From the NCBI RefSeq assembly GCF_001619875.1, contig NZ_LRFC01000023.1:186001-250000 (forward strand): 64,000 nt of DNA, in the 5' to 3' direction. The notes beneath the pieces are model-generated. The model worked only from the letters and a program-made list of their open reading frames with translations, ran no database searches and was not told the origin of the DNA. Positions within the stretch are counted from its first letter, which is position 1. Each line of letters begins with the position of its first letter. Source of the DNA: Fictibacillus phosphorivorans. GTDB taxonomy: Bacteria > Bacillota > Bacilli > Bacillales > Fictibacillaceae. The position numbers and the translations under genes are program-made. Of the stretch, positions 48,948 to 56,504 are shown piece by piece.

Positions 48948-50117
48948 TTAATTACTATTAATCGCCTTTAAGATATCAGATTCATTATCAAGAATATATT
49001 TAAAATAATGGGTAAATACATTTATTAGCTGTTCGTTCCCACATTCATTTAATTTTACTGACCGATAAAAGAATGTTTGTGAGTAAGTATTAAATTGCTT
49101 ATTATTTTTGCCTGGCAAAGGGTATTCTTCTTTAAAAGCAATGTTCTCAGTTACTATCTTTGAGAAATTAAACCATAATTTTTCTTTATATAGCCGGTTG
49201 GCGATACCCAAAGAAATACTGGTATCACTTTCAATAAACAATCTAAAATGCATGCCTTGTACTTGGATTCCCAAAATAACCGGATTATTATTTTTCTCTG
49301 TAATTACATATTTTATCTCACTAATCCCTGTTCCGTTAGTAAAACCTGAATCAACAAAAATGTCCCTTTTGTTAGCTAAATGCCACTTTTTTGCTGCAAC
49401 AAAACTAACATGAGGAAGTTCTTTTTGTATATTATTTGCAATTTCACCCGATAAGTGATTATGCCTTTGTTTAAGAAAAAAGTCATGTAACCTTATTTCT
49501 TTAAGTTCATTAATAATAATATTATTTTCATTATAATAATTGTACACATCATTGTTAATTTTAGTAGCTATTTGGTCTAAAGAAATAGCTAATTGAATGT
49601 AATCTTCAATAATATTTCCATCATAAGAACTCTTTACTTTAATTAACGGAACTATTTCAGATAAAAGTGTAGCTAATTCATTGTAATTTATGTAACTCCA
49701 CTCTCGACCAAATTCGGTTATAGATATTCTATTATTAACTGCAAAGCTTGGTCTTGATAGACTTAAGAGTAAGTAAAAATCAGATAAATCAACTGACGTG
49801 TATCTTAACAATTGGTTATATGTTGGAATACTTTTAACCTTATTTTCTATGATTAACCTCGATGTTTTATTATTGAAGTCTTTAAAATACACTGTTAAAT
49901 CTTTATTTGCTTCTTCTCGAGTAACTTTATAAATCTTTAATCTACCAGGATCGTGACCTAAGAAAGAAGATAGTATTAGTGAGCTTTCATCTTTGTATTT
50001 TGAAAAAACCCAAAATAAAAAGTTACTATGAAACAACTCCTTCGAAGACAATGATAGCTGGAATATAGGGGAATTCTTTAAATTACTTAATGATAAAGTT
50101 TTCAACTTACACCTCAA
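48948..50117 (-). CDS. PD-(D/E)XK nuclease superfamily protein
   Basis: The 389-residue protein has the pattern of PD-(D/E)XK-type proteins common in defence islands: an N-terminal FHSNFLFWVFSKY segment, then NKDLTVYFKDFNNKTSRLIIENKVKSIP (Asp, then Glu-Asn-Lys as the E-x-K core, about residues 75-105) and a following QLLRYT. It lies 2 bp downstream of a small XRE regulator in the same operon. A standalone restriction-like or abortive-infection role is plausible but inferred. The gene is AT-rich compared with its element neighbours. Confidence 0.7.
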   Translation of the reverse strand: MRCKLKTLSLSNLKNSPIFQLSLSSKELFHSNFLFWVFSKYKDESSLILSSFLGHDPGRLKIYKVTREEANKDLTVYFKDFNNKTSRLIIENKVKSIPTYNQLLRYTSVDLSDFYLLLSLSRPSFAVNNRISITEFGREWSYINYNELATLLSEIVPLIKVKSSYDGNIIEDYIQLAISLDQIATKINNDVYNYYNENNIIINELKEIRLHDFFLKQRHNHLSGEIANNIQKELPHVSFVAAKKWHLANKRDIFVDSGFTNGTGISEIKYVITEKNNNPVILGIQVQGMHFRLFIESDTSISLGIANRLYKEKLWFNFSKIVTENIAFKEEYPLPGKNNKQFNTYSQTFFYRSVKLNECGNEQLINVFTHYFKYILDNESDILKAINSN

Positions 50118-50119
50118 AA

Positions 50120-50335
50120 TTATTCATTATTAATTAAAAAAAGTTCACGCGGATCATCAATTTCAAAAGCATCAGTAATCTTTTGTAATGTACGTAAATC
50201 AACCTGAACTCTGACTCCTCTAACTAATTCAGAAACGGTTTGAGGGCGTAGATTAGCTTTTGCTGCGAATTCTTTTTGGTTTAGTCCTCTTGATTTCATT
50301 AGCTCATCAATTCTTAATCGGATTACCCTCGCCAT
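50120..50335 (-). CDS. XRE-family transcriptional regulator
   Basis: The 71-residue protein is a single Cro/CI helix-turn-helix (MKSRGLNQKEFAAKANLRPQ, TVSELVRG) with a short acidic tail. I set the start at ATG 50335 with TAGGAG upstream; a GTG 9 bp earlier overlaps that site. It precedes the PD-(D/E)XK-type gene by 2 bp and probably controls it. Confidence 0.85.
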   Translation of the reverse strand: MARVIRLRIDELMKSRGLNQKEFAAKANLRPQTVSELVRGVRVQVDLRTLQKITDAFEIDDPRELFLINNE

Positions 50336-50346
50336 TCTTACCACTC

Positions 50347-50703
50347 CTAAATCGTTTTTAGAAAATCCCTAATATCAATAGCATGACGTATTAGAATATA
50401 ACCTGCTGAAGCGCTTATAACGTATTCAATCGCTTTTGAACGATGCCCAAGGATCCAAAGACCACCTGCAAAAGATAACGTACCGGCGCACATCCAGTCT
50501 GCTAGGTTAAGCATTACGTCGTAAATTCTAACGAAAGCATCTTCGGAACCAGCAGCGTAACCAATCGTTGGTATTAATAATACGTTCAGAGAAACGGTTA
50601 GCACAAACGGTTTAAGATACGATGTTTTCTGTTGTTCCTGAGTTATCTTACTGCTTATAAATTCGCGAAAATCAATCACCTCTAATTTATTTCGATTCCA
50701 CAT
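50347..50703 (-). CDS. Small membrane protein, pilin- or phage-like
   Basis: The 118-residue protein has a cytosolic N-terminus, a first helix ending in an AAG motif resembling a signal-peptide cleavage site, and two more helices (WMCAGTLSFAGGLWILG, VISASAGYILIRHA). The layout recalls small VirB2/TrbC-like pilins, but the match is only topological. It is the first gene of the operon with XRE and the nuclease-like gene. Start: ATG 50703 after AAGGAGG. Confidence 0.55.
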   Translation of the reverse strand: MWNRNKLEVIDFREFISSKITQEQQKTSYLKPFVLTVSLNVLLIPTIGYAAGSEDAFVRIYDVMLNLADWMCAGTLSFAGGLWILGHRSKAIEYVISASAGYILIRHAIDIRDFLKTI

Positions 50704-50784
50704 CGTAATTTCCTCCTTATAACGGTATATATAAATAACGTTATGTCGTTATTAGCTTGTGTTATTCTAGGCAAAATAAAAAAC

Positions 50785-50816
50785 AAAACGCCCTCAATTC
50801 GAGAGCGTTTATTTTT
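50785..50816. terminator. Hairpin terminator in element
   Basis: AACGCCCTC pairs imperfectly with GAGAGCGTT around AATTC, then a T-rich tract. Confidence 0.65.
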
Positions 50817-50849
50817 TATCAGGGATAAATTTAACTACTTCTTCTATAT

Positions 50850-51353
50850 GGTATTGCGCTCACGTTTCGTATAAATTCGGATTCTCACCGACTAAATGGA
50901 TTGGACACGAGAAACTCGATCCTGCCCGTAAATCTGACCCGACGAATGCGTTAAAAAGATACGGAAAAACTTACGTAGGATTACTCGCTGATATCGTAAA
51001 AGAATACGAAGAATGTACGAAACCAATCGAGCAACCGAAACCTGTCGCTGAAGCAGTGAAACTTAAAACGTCTGAGGACGAGTTTATTGGAACGGTATTA
51101 AATTAGCGAAAGGTCAAATCGGTCGGTTGTACGTACTGTAGCCGATTAACCTATGGAACCCTGACCGGAAAACGCATCGTATTTTACAGCCTGGCGAAGT
51201 TATTCGTGTTTATGGTGAAGGTGATCGTAACAATTACCGATACCAAGTAGGCGCAGGTTATACGGTTTCTCAAGTTGATGGCTGTGTTAGATACGAAAAG
51301 GCTGACGATGACCTTATCGAAGCTAACCGAACATTTTACGGAGGTGCTAAGTA
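50850..51353 (+). pseudogene. Phage N-acetylmuramoyl-L-alanine amidase remnant
   Basis: Conceptual translation gives the end of an amidase catalytic domain (CAHVSYKFGFSPTKWIGHEK, then LDPARKSDPTNALKRYG) and a C-terminal domain (PINLWNPDRKTHRILQPGEV, GCVRYEKADDDLIEANRTFY). The N-terminal zinc domain is missing, and a frame change and in-frame stop near 51105-51140 separate the two pieces. It is lysis-cassette debris with a holin-like gene right behind it. Confidence 0.75.
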
Positions 51354-51530
51354 ATGTACGGGATTAAATTCGAATACGTATTCGCTGTGGCGCTATTGGC
51401 CGTATTAACCGGAGCGCTCGTTTTATTTCGTGAGAACTCCGAACTCGTTAACTTAATTATCGGTTCTCTAGTCGGAGGGTTTGGCGCAATTACAGCGTAT
51501 TTTTTCACTAAGTACAATCACAATAAATAA
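51354..51530 (+). CDS. Small holin-like membrane protein
   Basis: The 58-residue protein has two hydrophobic stretches (YVFAVALLAVLTGALVLF and LVNLIIGSLVGGFGAITAYF). It starts at ATG 51354 behind GGAGGTGC, at the end of the amidase remnant, so it is probably the old prophage's holin or a related small membrane protein. Confidence 0.55.
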   Translation: MYGIKFEYVFAVALLAVLTGALVLFRENSELVNLIIGSLVGGFGAITAYFFTKYNHNK

Positions 51531-51535
51531 TAAAT

Positions 51536-51563
51536 AAAAAGCCCTTCTAAAAAGAGGGGCTTA
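51536..51563. terminator. Bidirectional hairpin terminator
   Basis: AAGCCC and GGGCTT pair around a short loop, with A-rich and AT-rich flanks, between convergent genes. Confidence 0.7.
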
Positions 51564-52067
51564 AATATATAAATTTATTGTTATAATTTCTTGATATAAT
51601 TCAAATTTATTGTAATCTACATCAACATACTCAATACCTTCTAGACTTAGAGTCTCCCCATCTTCTAACAATTTCATTTTTGTAATTTGTACGGAATCAG
51701 GATAGTTAGTAATATTGTTAAGTAGGCTTGTCTCAATGTCATATAAGTATACGTTCCCACCAACTTGAACAGTACCATGACCAAAACCAATTATAATTGC
51801 GAGAGTACGATCATCAACCCAAATTACCTGTTTAGGGATATTTTGATGCTCATCAGGTTTTATTAATTCTTTCTTTTCTCCACTTTTTAAATTAAATATA
51901 AATAAACTGCCGAGGCACTCCCATTCCAAAGGTGAGATAAATGCAGCAATAGATTTATCTGGAGAGAAGACTGGTTTAGATGGAGAATCCGATTCCAATA
52001 CCCGTTCAATTTCACCTTCTTTTACATATATTGTTTGCTCATCATTGTCGAATCTAATTTCCAACAA
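51561..52067 (-). CDS. DUF4652-like protein, partner of the Mrr-like gene
   Basis: The 168-residue, beta-rich protein resembles one or two blades of a propeller (PVFSPDKSIAAFISPLEWEC, GSLFIFNLKSGEKKELI, NVYLYDIETSLLNNITNYPD). From memory it recalls Bacillus DUF4652 proteins; I am not certain. It overlaps the 3' end of the Mrr-like gene by 14 bp, which implies co-translation. TTG 52067 is the best start, 9 nt after GGGAG. Confidence 0.6.
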   Translation of the reverse strand: MLEIRFDNDEQTIYVKEGEIERVLESDSPSKPVFSPDKSIAAFISPLEWECLGSLFIFNLKSGEKKELIKPDEHQNIPKQVIWVDDRTLAIIIGFGHGTVQVGGNVYLYDIETSLLNNITNYPDSVQITKMKLLEDGETLSLEGIEYVDVDYNKFELYQEIITINLYI

Positions 52068-52521
52068 AACTATCACTCCCTTCGAGTAATGTTCCTTCTC
52101 TAAGAATATTTAGTGATTCGGGATATGTATGTATAATCTCTTCTAAATTAGCACGTGGCATCATTATAAGCTTAAAGTTGTAGTTTACTTGAATCTTTTT
52201 TAAGAAGTCAATAACGGATGCAGTTGGATCCAAAGGTATAACTAAAACCCAAAAATCGGGATGATGTTGTGCAGCAGTGTTAATTTCATTTATAATTTGG
52301 GTAGTAGTAGGCATCCTTTTCCATCTCTTGCATTGAAAAATCCATTTTCTCATGTAACCTACGCTAAATGGTAATTGTTCAAATGTATCCGCAACAACAT
52401 CCCGTCCTCCATCTCCTCCACCACGACCTAACCAGTCTCTATTAATATATCCTGCTTTCCCTAATGCGTAGTGTATAAAATGTTCAAAATAACGTGCATT
52501 TACTTTGTCCCATTCTATCAT
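52054..52521 (-). CDS. Mrr-like restriction endonuclease domain protein
   Basis: The 155-residue protein has an N-terminal helix region (FEHFIHYALGKAGY) and then the Mrr-type catalytic core: GRGGGDGGRDVVAD (catalytic Asp) and KWIFQCKRWKRMP (Q-x-K), followed by a beta-alpha core (FWVLVIPLDP). Mrr-type domains cleave modified or foreign DNA. It has no fused recognition domain; the overlapping downstream partner may supply specificity. Start: ATG 52521 after AGGAGT. Confidence 0.75.
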   Translation of the reverse strand: MIEWDKVNARYFEHFIHYALGKAGYINRDWLGRGGGDGGRDVVADTFEQLPFSVGYMRKWIFQCKRWKRMPTTTQIINEINTAAQHHPDFWVLVIPLDPTASVIDFLKKIQVNYNFKLIMMPRANLEEIIHTYPESLNILREGTLLEGSDSFVGN

Positions 52522-52671
52522 TTGAAATAACTCCTATTAATTTTTTATTTACTTATTATTATAAGTGTTACGTGAAAAATGAAAAAGATAAAAGTTTCCA
52601 TCGATTCCCTGTACCGTCATGCTTTTCATAAACCCATCGCTTTGATACGTTATAAGGCGGAGGTGTGTAAA

Positions 52672-53462
52672 TTGACGTTCGTAAGTCCGATGTTACTAGG
52701 TCGCGTTGACCATCCGTTTAATGACGAAAACTACATAGCCGAATTAAAACTCGATGGCATCCGTGGACTGTACTCGTCATTAGGCGATCGACCGCGATTG
52801 TTTACACGTCATCAGAACGACATCACCGCAAAATATTCCGAGTTAGTTACGCTAGATTTACCGCCTGGTATCGTATTAGACGGGGAGCTAGTCGTGTGTG
52901 ATGACGAAGGTAAACCCGACTTCGAAGCGTGTATGCAACGTTTCAGCTCACGTAGGTCTACACGTTTAAAACATACGTCGTTTTGTGTATTTGACGTTTT
53001 GTATTACGATCACCAGTCGGTTATAAAACTACCAATAACAGAACGCAAGGCATTACTCGAAGCCCTTTCGAAGACTCCGAATTCATTTCGAAGGTCCGCT
53101 TAATTGACGGTGAACACGCCGGCCAACTTTACGATTTATGCTGCGCTAAAGAACTCGAAGGTATTGTGCTTAAACGTAAAGACTCACGTTACTATACAGG
53201 TAAGCGTAGTGATGATTGGCTCAAAGTGATTAACTACTCGTACGCTGACGTATGGGTAACCGGTTTAACCGATGACCGTAAGTGGTTACTTGCGTTTTCT
53301 GACGGGAAACCTGCCGGTACGTGCGAGTTTGCTCCGCCATTGGCGAGAAAGACAGTTTATCGCCGGTTAGAGTCCGGGCAGTTCGTTAAAGTTCGAGTGA
53401 AGTACCGTAATCTAACGAAGGCCAGTTATTTACGTACGCCAGCTTTTGATTGCTTTATATAA
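52672..53462 (+). pseudogene. ATP-dependent DNA ligase, frameshifted
   Basis: The 5' part encodes the nucleotidyltransferase motif I (IAELKLDGIRG, with the adenylated Lys), motif III and IIIa regions. It reaches a stop at 53103 after a frameshift near 53085-53095. The other frame continues with motif IV (EGIVLKRKDSRY), motif V (SDDWLKV) and a C-terminal OB-fold region to 53462. One small indel separates the halves. Likely start: TTG 52672 after GGAGGTG. A phage-type ligase, now inactive unless the frame is rescued. Confidence 0.85.
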
Positions 53463-54339
53463 TTTCAGGGAAAACGTTTTTTTGTACTTCACTTCCAAAA
53501 GGGTAGTATAAAAAATGACCATTTTCATCATAACCATGAGCCACGCAATTACATTTAATTCCTTGGTTCACTAATTCACATATTATTACACCTTGGAGTT
53601 GCAAGAGTTCACGTCCTAGCTCTGGGCGAAAACAAGCATTAACCGAGCCCTTATAGGCTACAGATGGATAACACCAAGCGTCTTGTACAACACCCGGTGG
53701 TAAATCAAAATAATACTTAGCAATTAGTTCAGATACACGGTATAAATATTCCTTTTTATCTTCTGCCTCGCGACAAAACTCATCTCTTAAGAAATCCATG
53801 ATTAATTTCAATTTCATATTTTCCTCAAAATTCAAGTTGATATTATGTTCGAACAAACCAATCATGTTTACATTAATATCTTTTTTTGCTTCGTATACGA
53901 TCAGAGAAAAATTATCTTTTTCCCCTATCCTTGCTTCTTTTATCGCTATATTAGGGTCTCCTGCAGCCACATAAAGTAATGATTCTGCTTTTTTGTTAAG
54001 TCTTCCTCTAGTTTTAACTGCATTATTAGGCGGATTCCAAGCATCTTGTTCAATTTTCATACCCTTTAGTGGTATATAATGATCTTCCGGGTCTATTTTT
54101 CTTACCCTGAAAAATCTTGTTCCCTTGTTGTAAGTTTTTATAATTACCGGAAGTTTAAGTTCCATCCCATTAGGTGTTTTAAATGTCAAAACTTTATTTA
54201 TGGCATTCATCAGTTGTAAATCAGTCGAATTTTTTATGTTTGATTTTCTAAATAGCTGTACTTTATTTTTAAATTCTTCTATATTTACAAACTTCAAAAA
54301 TAACTTAATTGGGAGTTCGTTTAAAAACAAAGTCTCCAT
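53455..54339 (-). CDS. RES-domain protein (toxin family)
   Basis: The 294-residue protein has a RES-type core: GTRFFRVRKIDP (first Arg and its neighbours), GRLNKKAESLLYVAAGDPNI and IKEARIG (Glu). RES toxins degrade NAD+ and are normally paired with an Xre/DUF2384 antitoxin. Here no such partner is adjacent, and the protein has an extra N-terminal region of about 70 residues and a long C-terminal part. It may be an unpaired toxin, a defence effector or a diverged RES enzyme. Start: ATG 54339 after GAAGGAGTG. Confidence 0.75.
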   Translation of the reverse strand: METLFLNELPIKLFLKFVNIEEFKNKVQLFRKSNIKNSTDLQLMNAINKVLTFKTPNGMELKLPVIIKTYNKGTRFFRVRKIDPEDHYIPLKGMKIEQDAWNPPNNAVKTRGRLNKKAESLLYVAAGDPNIAIKEARIGEKDNFSLIVYEAKKDINVNMIGLFEHNINLNFEENMKLKLIMDFLRDEFCREAEDKKEYLYRVSELIAKYYFDLPPGVVQDAWCYPSVAYKGSVNACFRPELGRELLQLQGVIICELVNQGIKCNCVAHGYDENGHFLYYPFGSEVQKNVFPEII

Positions 54340-54495
54340 AATTAATTCATCACTCCTTCGAAATCTGAACTAAGATAACATTTTCTAAATTATCCCTTTT
54401 CAATAATACTGTATAAAAACAAAATAAGGAATAAAAATTCTAGTTTAGAAGAACAAATGTTCGTATATATTATAAATAAAAGGAGAGTGATAGAA

Positions 54496-54825
54496 ATGAT
54501 TCGAGATCGAGGAAACAAAAAATGGACTGCGATGATGTTACCGGAGCATGTAAAGGCATTAAGAGAGTTTGGAAATACACATGTCTTAATTGAAAAGCCA
54601 GTATTAGATGTTGACAAAATTGAAGAAATTAATCAACTACTCTGTATGGCAGTGGAGTACAATAAGCCACTAGGATTTACATATTATAATTACGGTAAAC
54701 TTATAAAAGTTATAGGTAACATTCATTACATAAAAGAGTTAAACAAAGAAATACGAATCATCGATAGGGGAGGGGAGGTAGTAAAAATAAAACTAGGAGA
54801 TGTAGTTGATGTTTATGAATGTTAA
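54496..54825 (+). CDS. YolD-like protein
   Basis: The 109-residue protein begins MIRDRGNKKWTAMMLPEHVK, the hallmark of YolD-like proteins often found beside Y-family polymerases and on phages. I set the start at ATG 54496 after AAAGGAGAG; the frame extends upstream without a good site. No umuC/polymerase gene is adjacent. The family function is not clear. Confidence 0.85.
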   Translation: MIRDRGNKKWTAMMLPEHVKALREFGNTHVLIEKPVLDVDKIEEINQLLCMAVEYNKPLGFTYYNYGKLIKVIGNIHYIKELNKEIRIIDRGGEVVKIKLGDVVDVYEC

Positions 54826-54854
54826 ATAGGGGAGGGGCAGTTAGCCCCAATCCT

Positions 54855-55835
54855 TTACTTAGTTTTTAAAACGGACTTTAACGGAGTGTAACTATTGTGC
54901 TGTCTTTTTATGTCTGTACTACTCATTTGAATGTATCTTTTAACCATAGACATATCTGTATGTCCTAATATCTTCTGCAAGCTAAATGGATCACCGCCAT
55001 TCATAATGTAGAATAAAGCGCCGGTATGTCGGAATGTGTGCTGTGAAACGCGTTTATTGTGAATATTTGCTTTTTCTGCAAGATCCAGAAGTCTTTTACG
55101 CCAAGTATTTGAAGCAATTTGTTTTCCGTCATATGTCAGGAATAAAAGGTCTTCATTAAAGTCTTCAGTTTCTTGAATATATTGTCTTAGTAGCTTGATA
55201 GTATATGCACTTATAGGGACATCTCGAGAACGTTTGGTTTTCGTTTGGCCAGCCTCTAATCTAATGAGCCCGTTTTTTAGGTCAACATTTTCACGTTTCA
55301 TGTTCAATAGTTCTGAAGCTCGTACTAATGTATCAAGCATCACATATATCATGGCGCGATCCCTAAAACCTACATATAATGTATCGTCTATTACGTTTAA
55401 TAATCGCTTAACCTCAGAAGGTGTAAATGCCTCGATTTGCTCCTGATCGGTTTTCATTGGCTTAAACTTTTCATGAATCGGTGTGTCTAATAAACCTTCA
55501 TTATAAGAATGACGTAAAAATGCCCGTAAAGTTCGAATTCTTAAGTTAACAGTAACTGGTGTCACACCTAAGTCGTTTAGCATGTAACTAATGTAACCTC
55601 GAAAAAGTTCTACAGTCATTTCGCTCCTGGATACGTCAGTTTGAGCGTATTCCATAAACCACCGAAAATGTGTGTAATAATCGTCTAATGTAAACTTCGA
55701 TAATCCTTCCGTTTGCTTAAACGCCATAAACGATTCAAACATCTCGATCATGCTCATTTCTTCTCTAGTTGCAACGTACCTTTGCGGGGCCTTACGCAGC
55801 CCTTTTCGTTTTGTCTTCGATAAATATGACGGCAT
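54855..55835 (-). CDS. Tyrosine-type site-specific integrase of the selC element
   Basis: The 326-residue integrase has an N-terminal core-binding domain (FESFMAFKQTEGLSKFTLDD) and a complete catalytic set: Arg in DTLVRASELLNM, Lys in KTKRSRDVPI, HxxR in SQHTFRHTG, LGH in KILGHTDMS, and the nucleophile Tyr in VKRYIQ. It lies 170 bp from the right repeat and is transcribed away from it. It is the obvious enzyme for insertion in selC. Start: ATG 55835 after AGGAGG. Confidence 0.93.
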   Translation of the reverse strand: MPSYLSKTKRKGLRKAPQRYVATREEMSMIEMFESFMAFKQTEGLSKFTLDDYYTHFRWFMEYAQTDVSRSEMTVELFRGYISYMLNDLGVTPVTVNLRIRTLRAFLRHSYNEGLLDTPIHEKFKPMKTDQEQIEAFTPSEVKRLLNVIDDTLYVGFRDRAMIYVMLDTLVRASELLNMKRENVDLKNGLIRLEAGQTKTKRSRDVPISAYTIKLLRQYIQETEDFNEDLLFLTYDGKQIASNTWRKRLLDLAEKANIHNKRVSQHTFRHTGALFYIMNGGDPFSLQKILGHTDMSMVKRYIQMSSTDIKRQHNSYTPLKSVLKTK

Positions 55836-55922
55836 TAAAAAAACCTCCTACGTATTTAATAGGAGGATTACGCACAAGTTTACGCAAATAGGTCGCACGA
55901 GGACCTGGCGTCACACTTCGAA

Positions 55923-56003
55923 ATAACCTAGTGGTATGTACCGATTACATCCCGTTATAAATCAACGTATAAATCATCGGTAAATCGGCGTCATATCAAC
56001 GTA
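55923..56003. repeat. Candidate integrase arm sites, right end
   Basis: AAATCAACGTA (55959-55969) and ATCAACGTA (55995-56003) match the left-end sites. ATAACCTAGTGGT (55923-55935) is the near inverse of 47733-47744. Such flanking copies are typical arm-type sites for a tyrosine integrase. Confidence 0.55.
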
Positions 56004-56004
56004 A

Positions 56005-56070
56005 TTTGGCGGGACCATGTGGGAATCGAACCCACCGGAGACGGCACGCGCCTCCCAAGAGGTTTTGAAG
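56005..56070. other. Right attachment site (attR), within intact selC
   Basis: A 66-base identical copy of 47610-47675, covering the tRNA from anticodon to CCA plus 2 bp. The 5' half of the tRNA beyond 56070 is chromosomal, so the element restores a full gene. Confidence 0.95.
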
Positions 56071-56103
56071 ACCTAGGCAAGCACCAGCTACACAACTGGC
56101 CCC
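56007..56103 (-). tRNA. selC: tRNA-Sec (anticodon TCA)
   Basis: The 97-nt gene (including encoded CCA) begins GGGGCCAG and ends TGGTCCCGCCA, giving a 7-bp acceptor stem with one G-T pair. The anticodon loop is CTTCAAA (anticodon complement at 56066-56068). It has a long variable arm and a T arm GTGGG/CCCAC. Length, extra-long variable arm and UCA anticodon identify tRNA-Sec, charged with Ser and converted by SelA. Confidence 0.93.
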
Positions 56104-56128
56104 AAATAAAGTTATTGCTCGCTATTGC

Positions 56129-56158
56129 ATTATACATGATTTTATACCACTTGGACAA
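56129..56158 (-). promoter_or_regulatory. Sigma-A promoter of selC
   Basis: On the minus strand TTGTCC (56158-56153) and TATAAT (56134-56129) are 18 bp apart, 26 bp before the tRNA. Confidence 0.75.
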
Positions 56159-56241
56159 GACTAGAGACTTCATAGATGGATAGGGGAGGGGAAAAATGTC
56201 GAATAACGCCTGAGATCCACTGGTACAACAGGTTTAGGGAC

Positions 56242-56330
56242 TATAACAGTTGTTTAAGTATAACAGGCAAATTAACACACTATAACAGTTTGGGCTGTGG
56301 ACAAGTGTGGATAACCTGTTCTGTGGATAA
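56242..56330 (+). repeat. TATAACAG repeats and DnaA-box cluster between selC and selB
   Basis: TATAACAG occurs at 56242, 56259 and 56281. Then come three same-facing DnaA-box-like 9-mers: TGTGGACAA (56296), TGTGGATAA (56306) and TGTGGATAA (56322). The last two are perfect reverse complements of TTATCCACA. The rest of the 400-bp gap holds only the promoters noted. Confidence 0.8.
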
Positions 56331-56438
56331 CCTGTGGGTATACACGGTTGAATAAATATACATTCATGTATGGATATCCGGGAAATAATCGCATTGGACA
56401 AAGGAAGCTGTAGCAATATGCTGAAAAATGCATTATTC

Positions 56439-56467
56439 TTGTCTTTTCCTGTTGCATTTCATAAAGT
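56439..56467 (+). promoter_or_regulatory. Candidate sigma-A promoter of selB
   Basis: TTGTCT and TAAAGT are 17 bp apart, 38 bp upstream of selB. Confidence 0.5.
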
Positions 56468-56504
56468 GTAAAGAAGTATGTACGTATAGGTGGTGGTAAA
56501 ATAG

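Larger units (their letters stand above)
47610..56070. mobile_element. Integrated element in selC (about 8.4 kb)
   Basis: The element is bounded by 66-bp perfect direct repeats and ends with a tyrosine integrase gene next to the right repeat, the standard layout for tRNA-targeting elements. Cargo, left to right: small phage-like ORFs, a PD-(D/E)XK-type gene with an XRE regulator, a small membrane protein, lysis-gene debris, an Mrr-like nuclease pair, a broken DNA ligase, a RES-domain protein and a YolD-like protein. There is no capsid, terminase or replication module, so it is a reduced prophage or satellite-like island. Confidence 0.9.
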
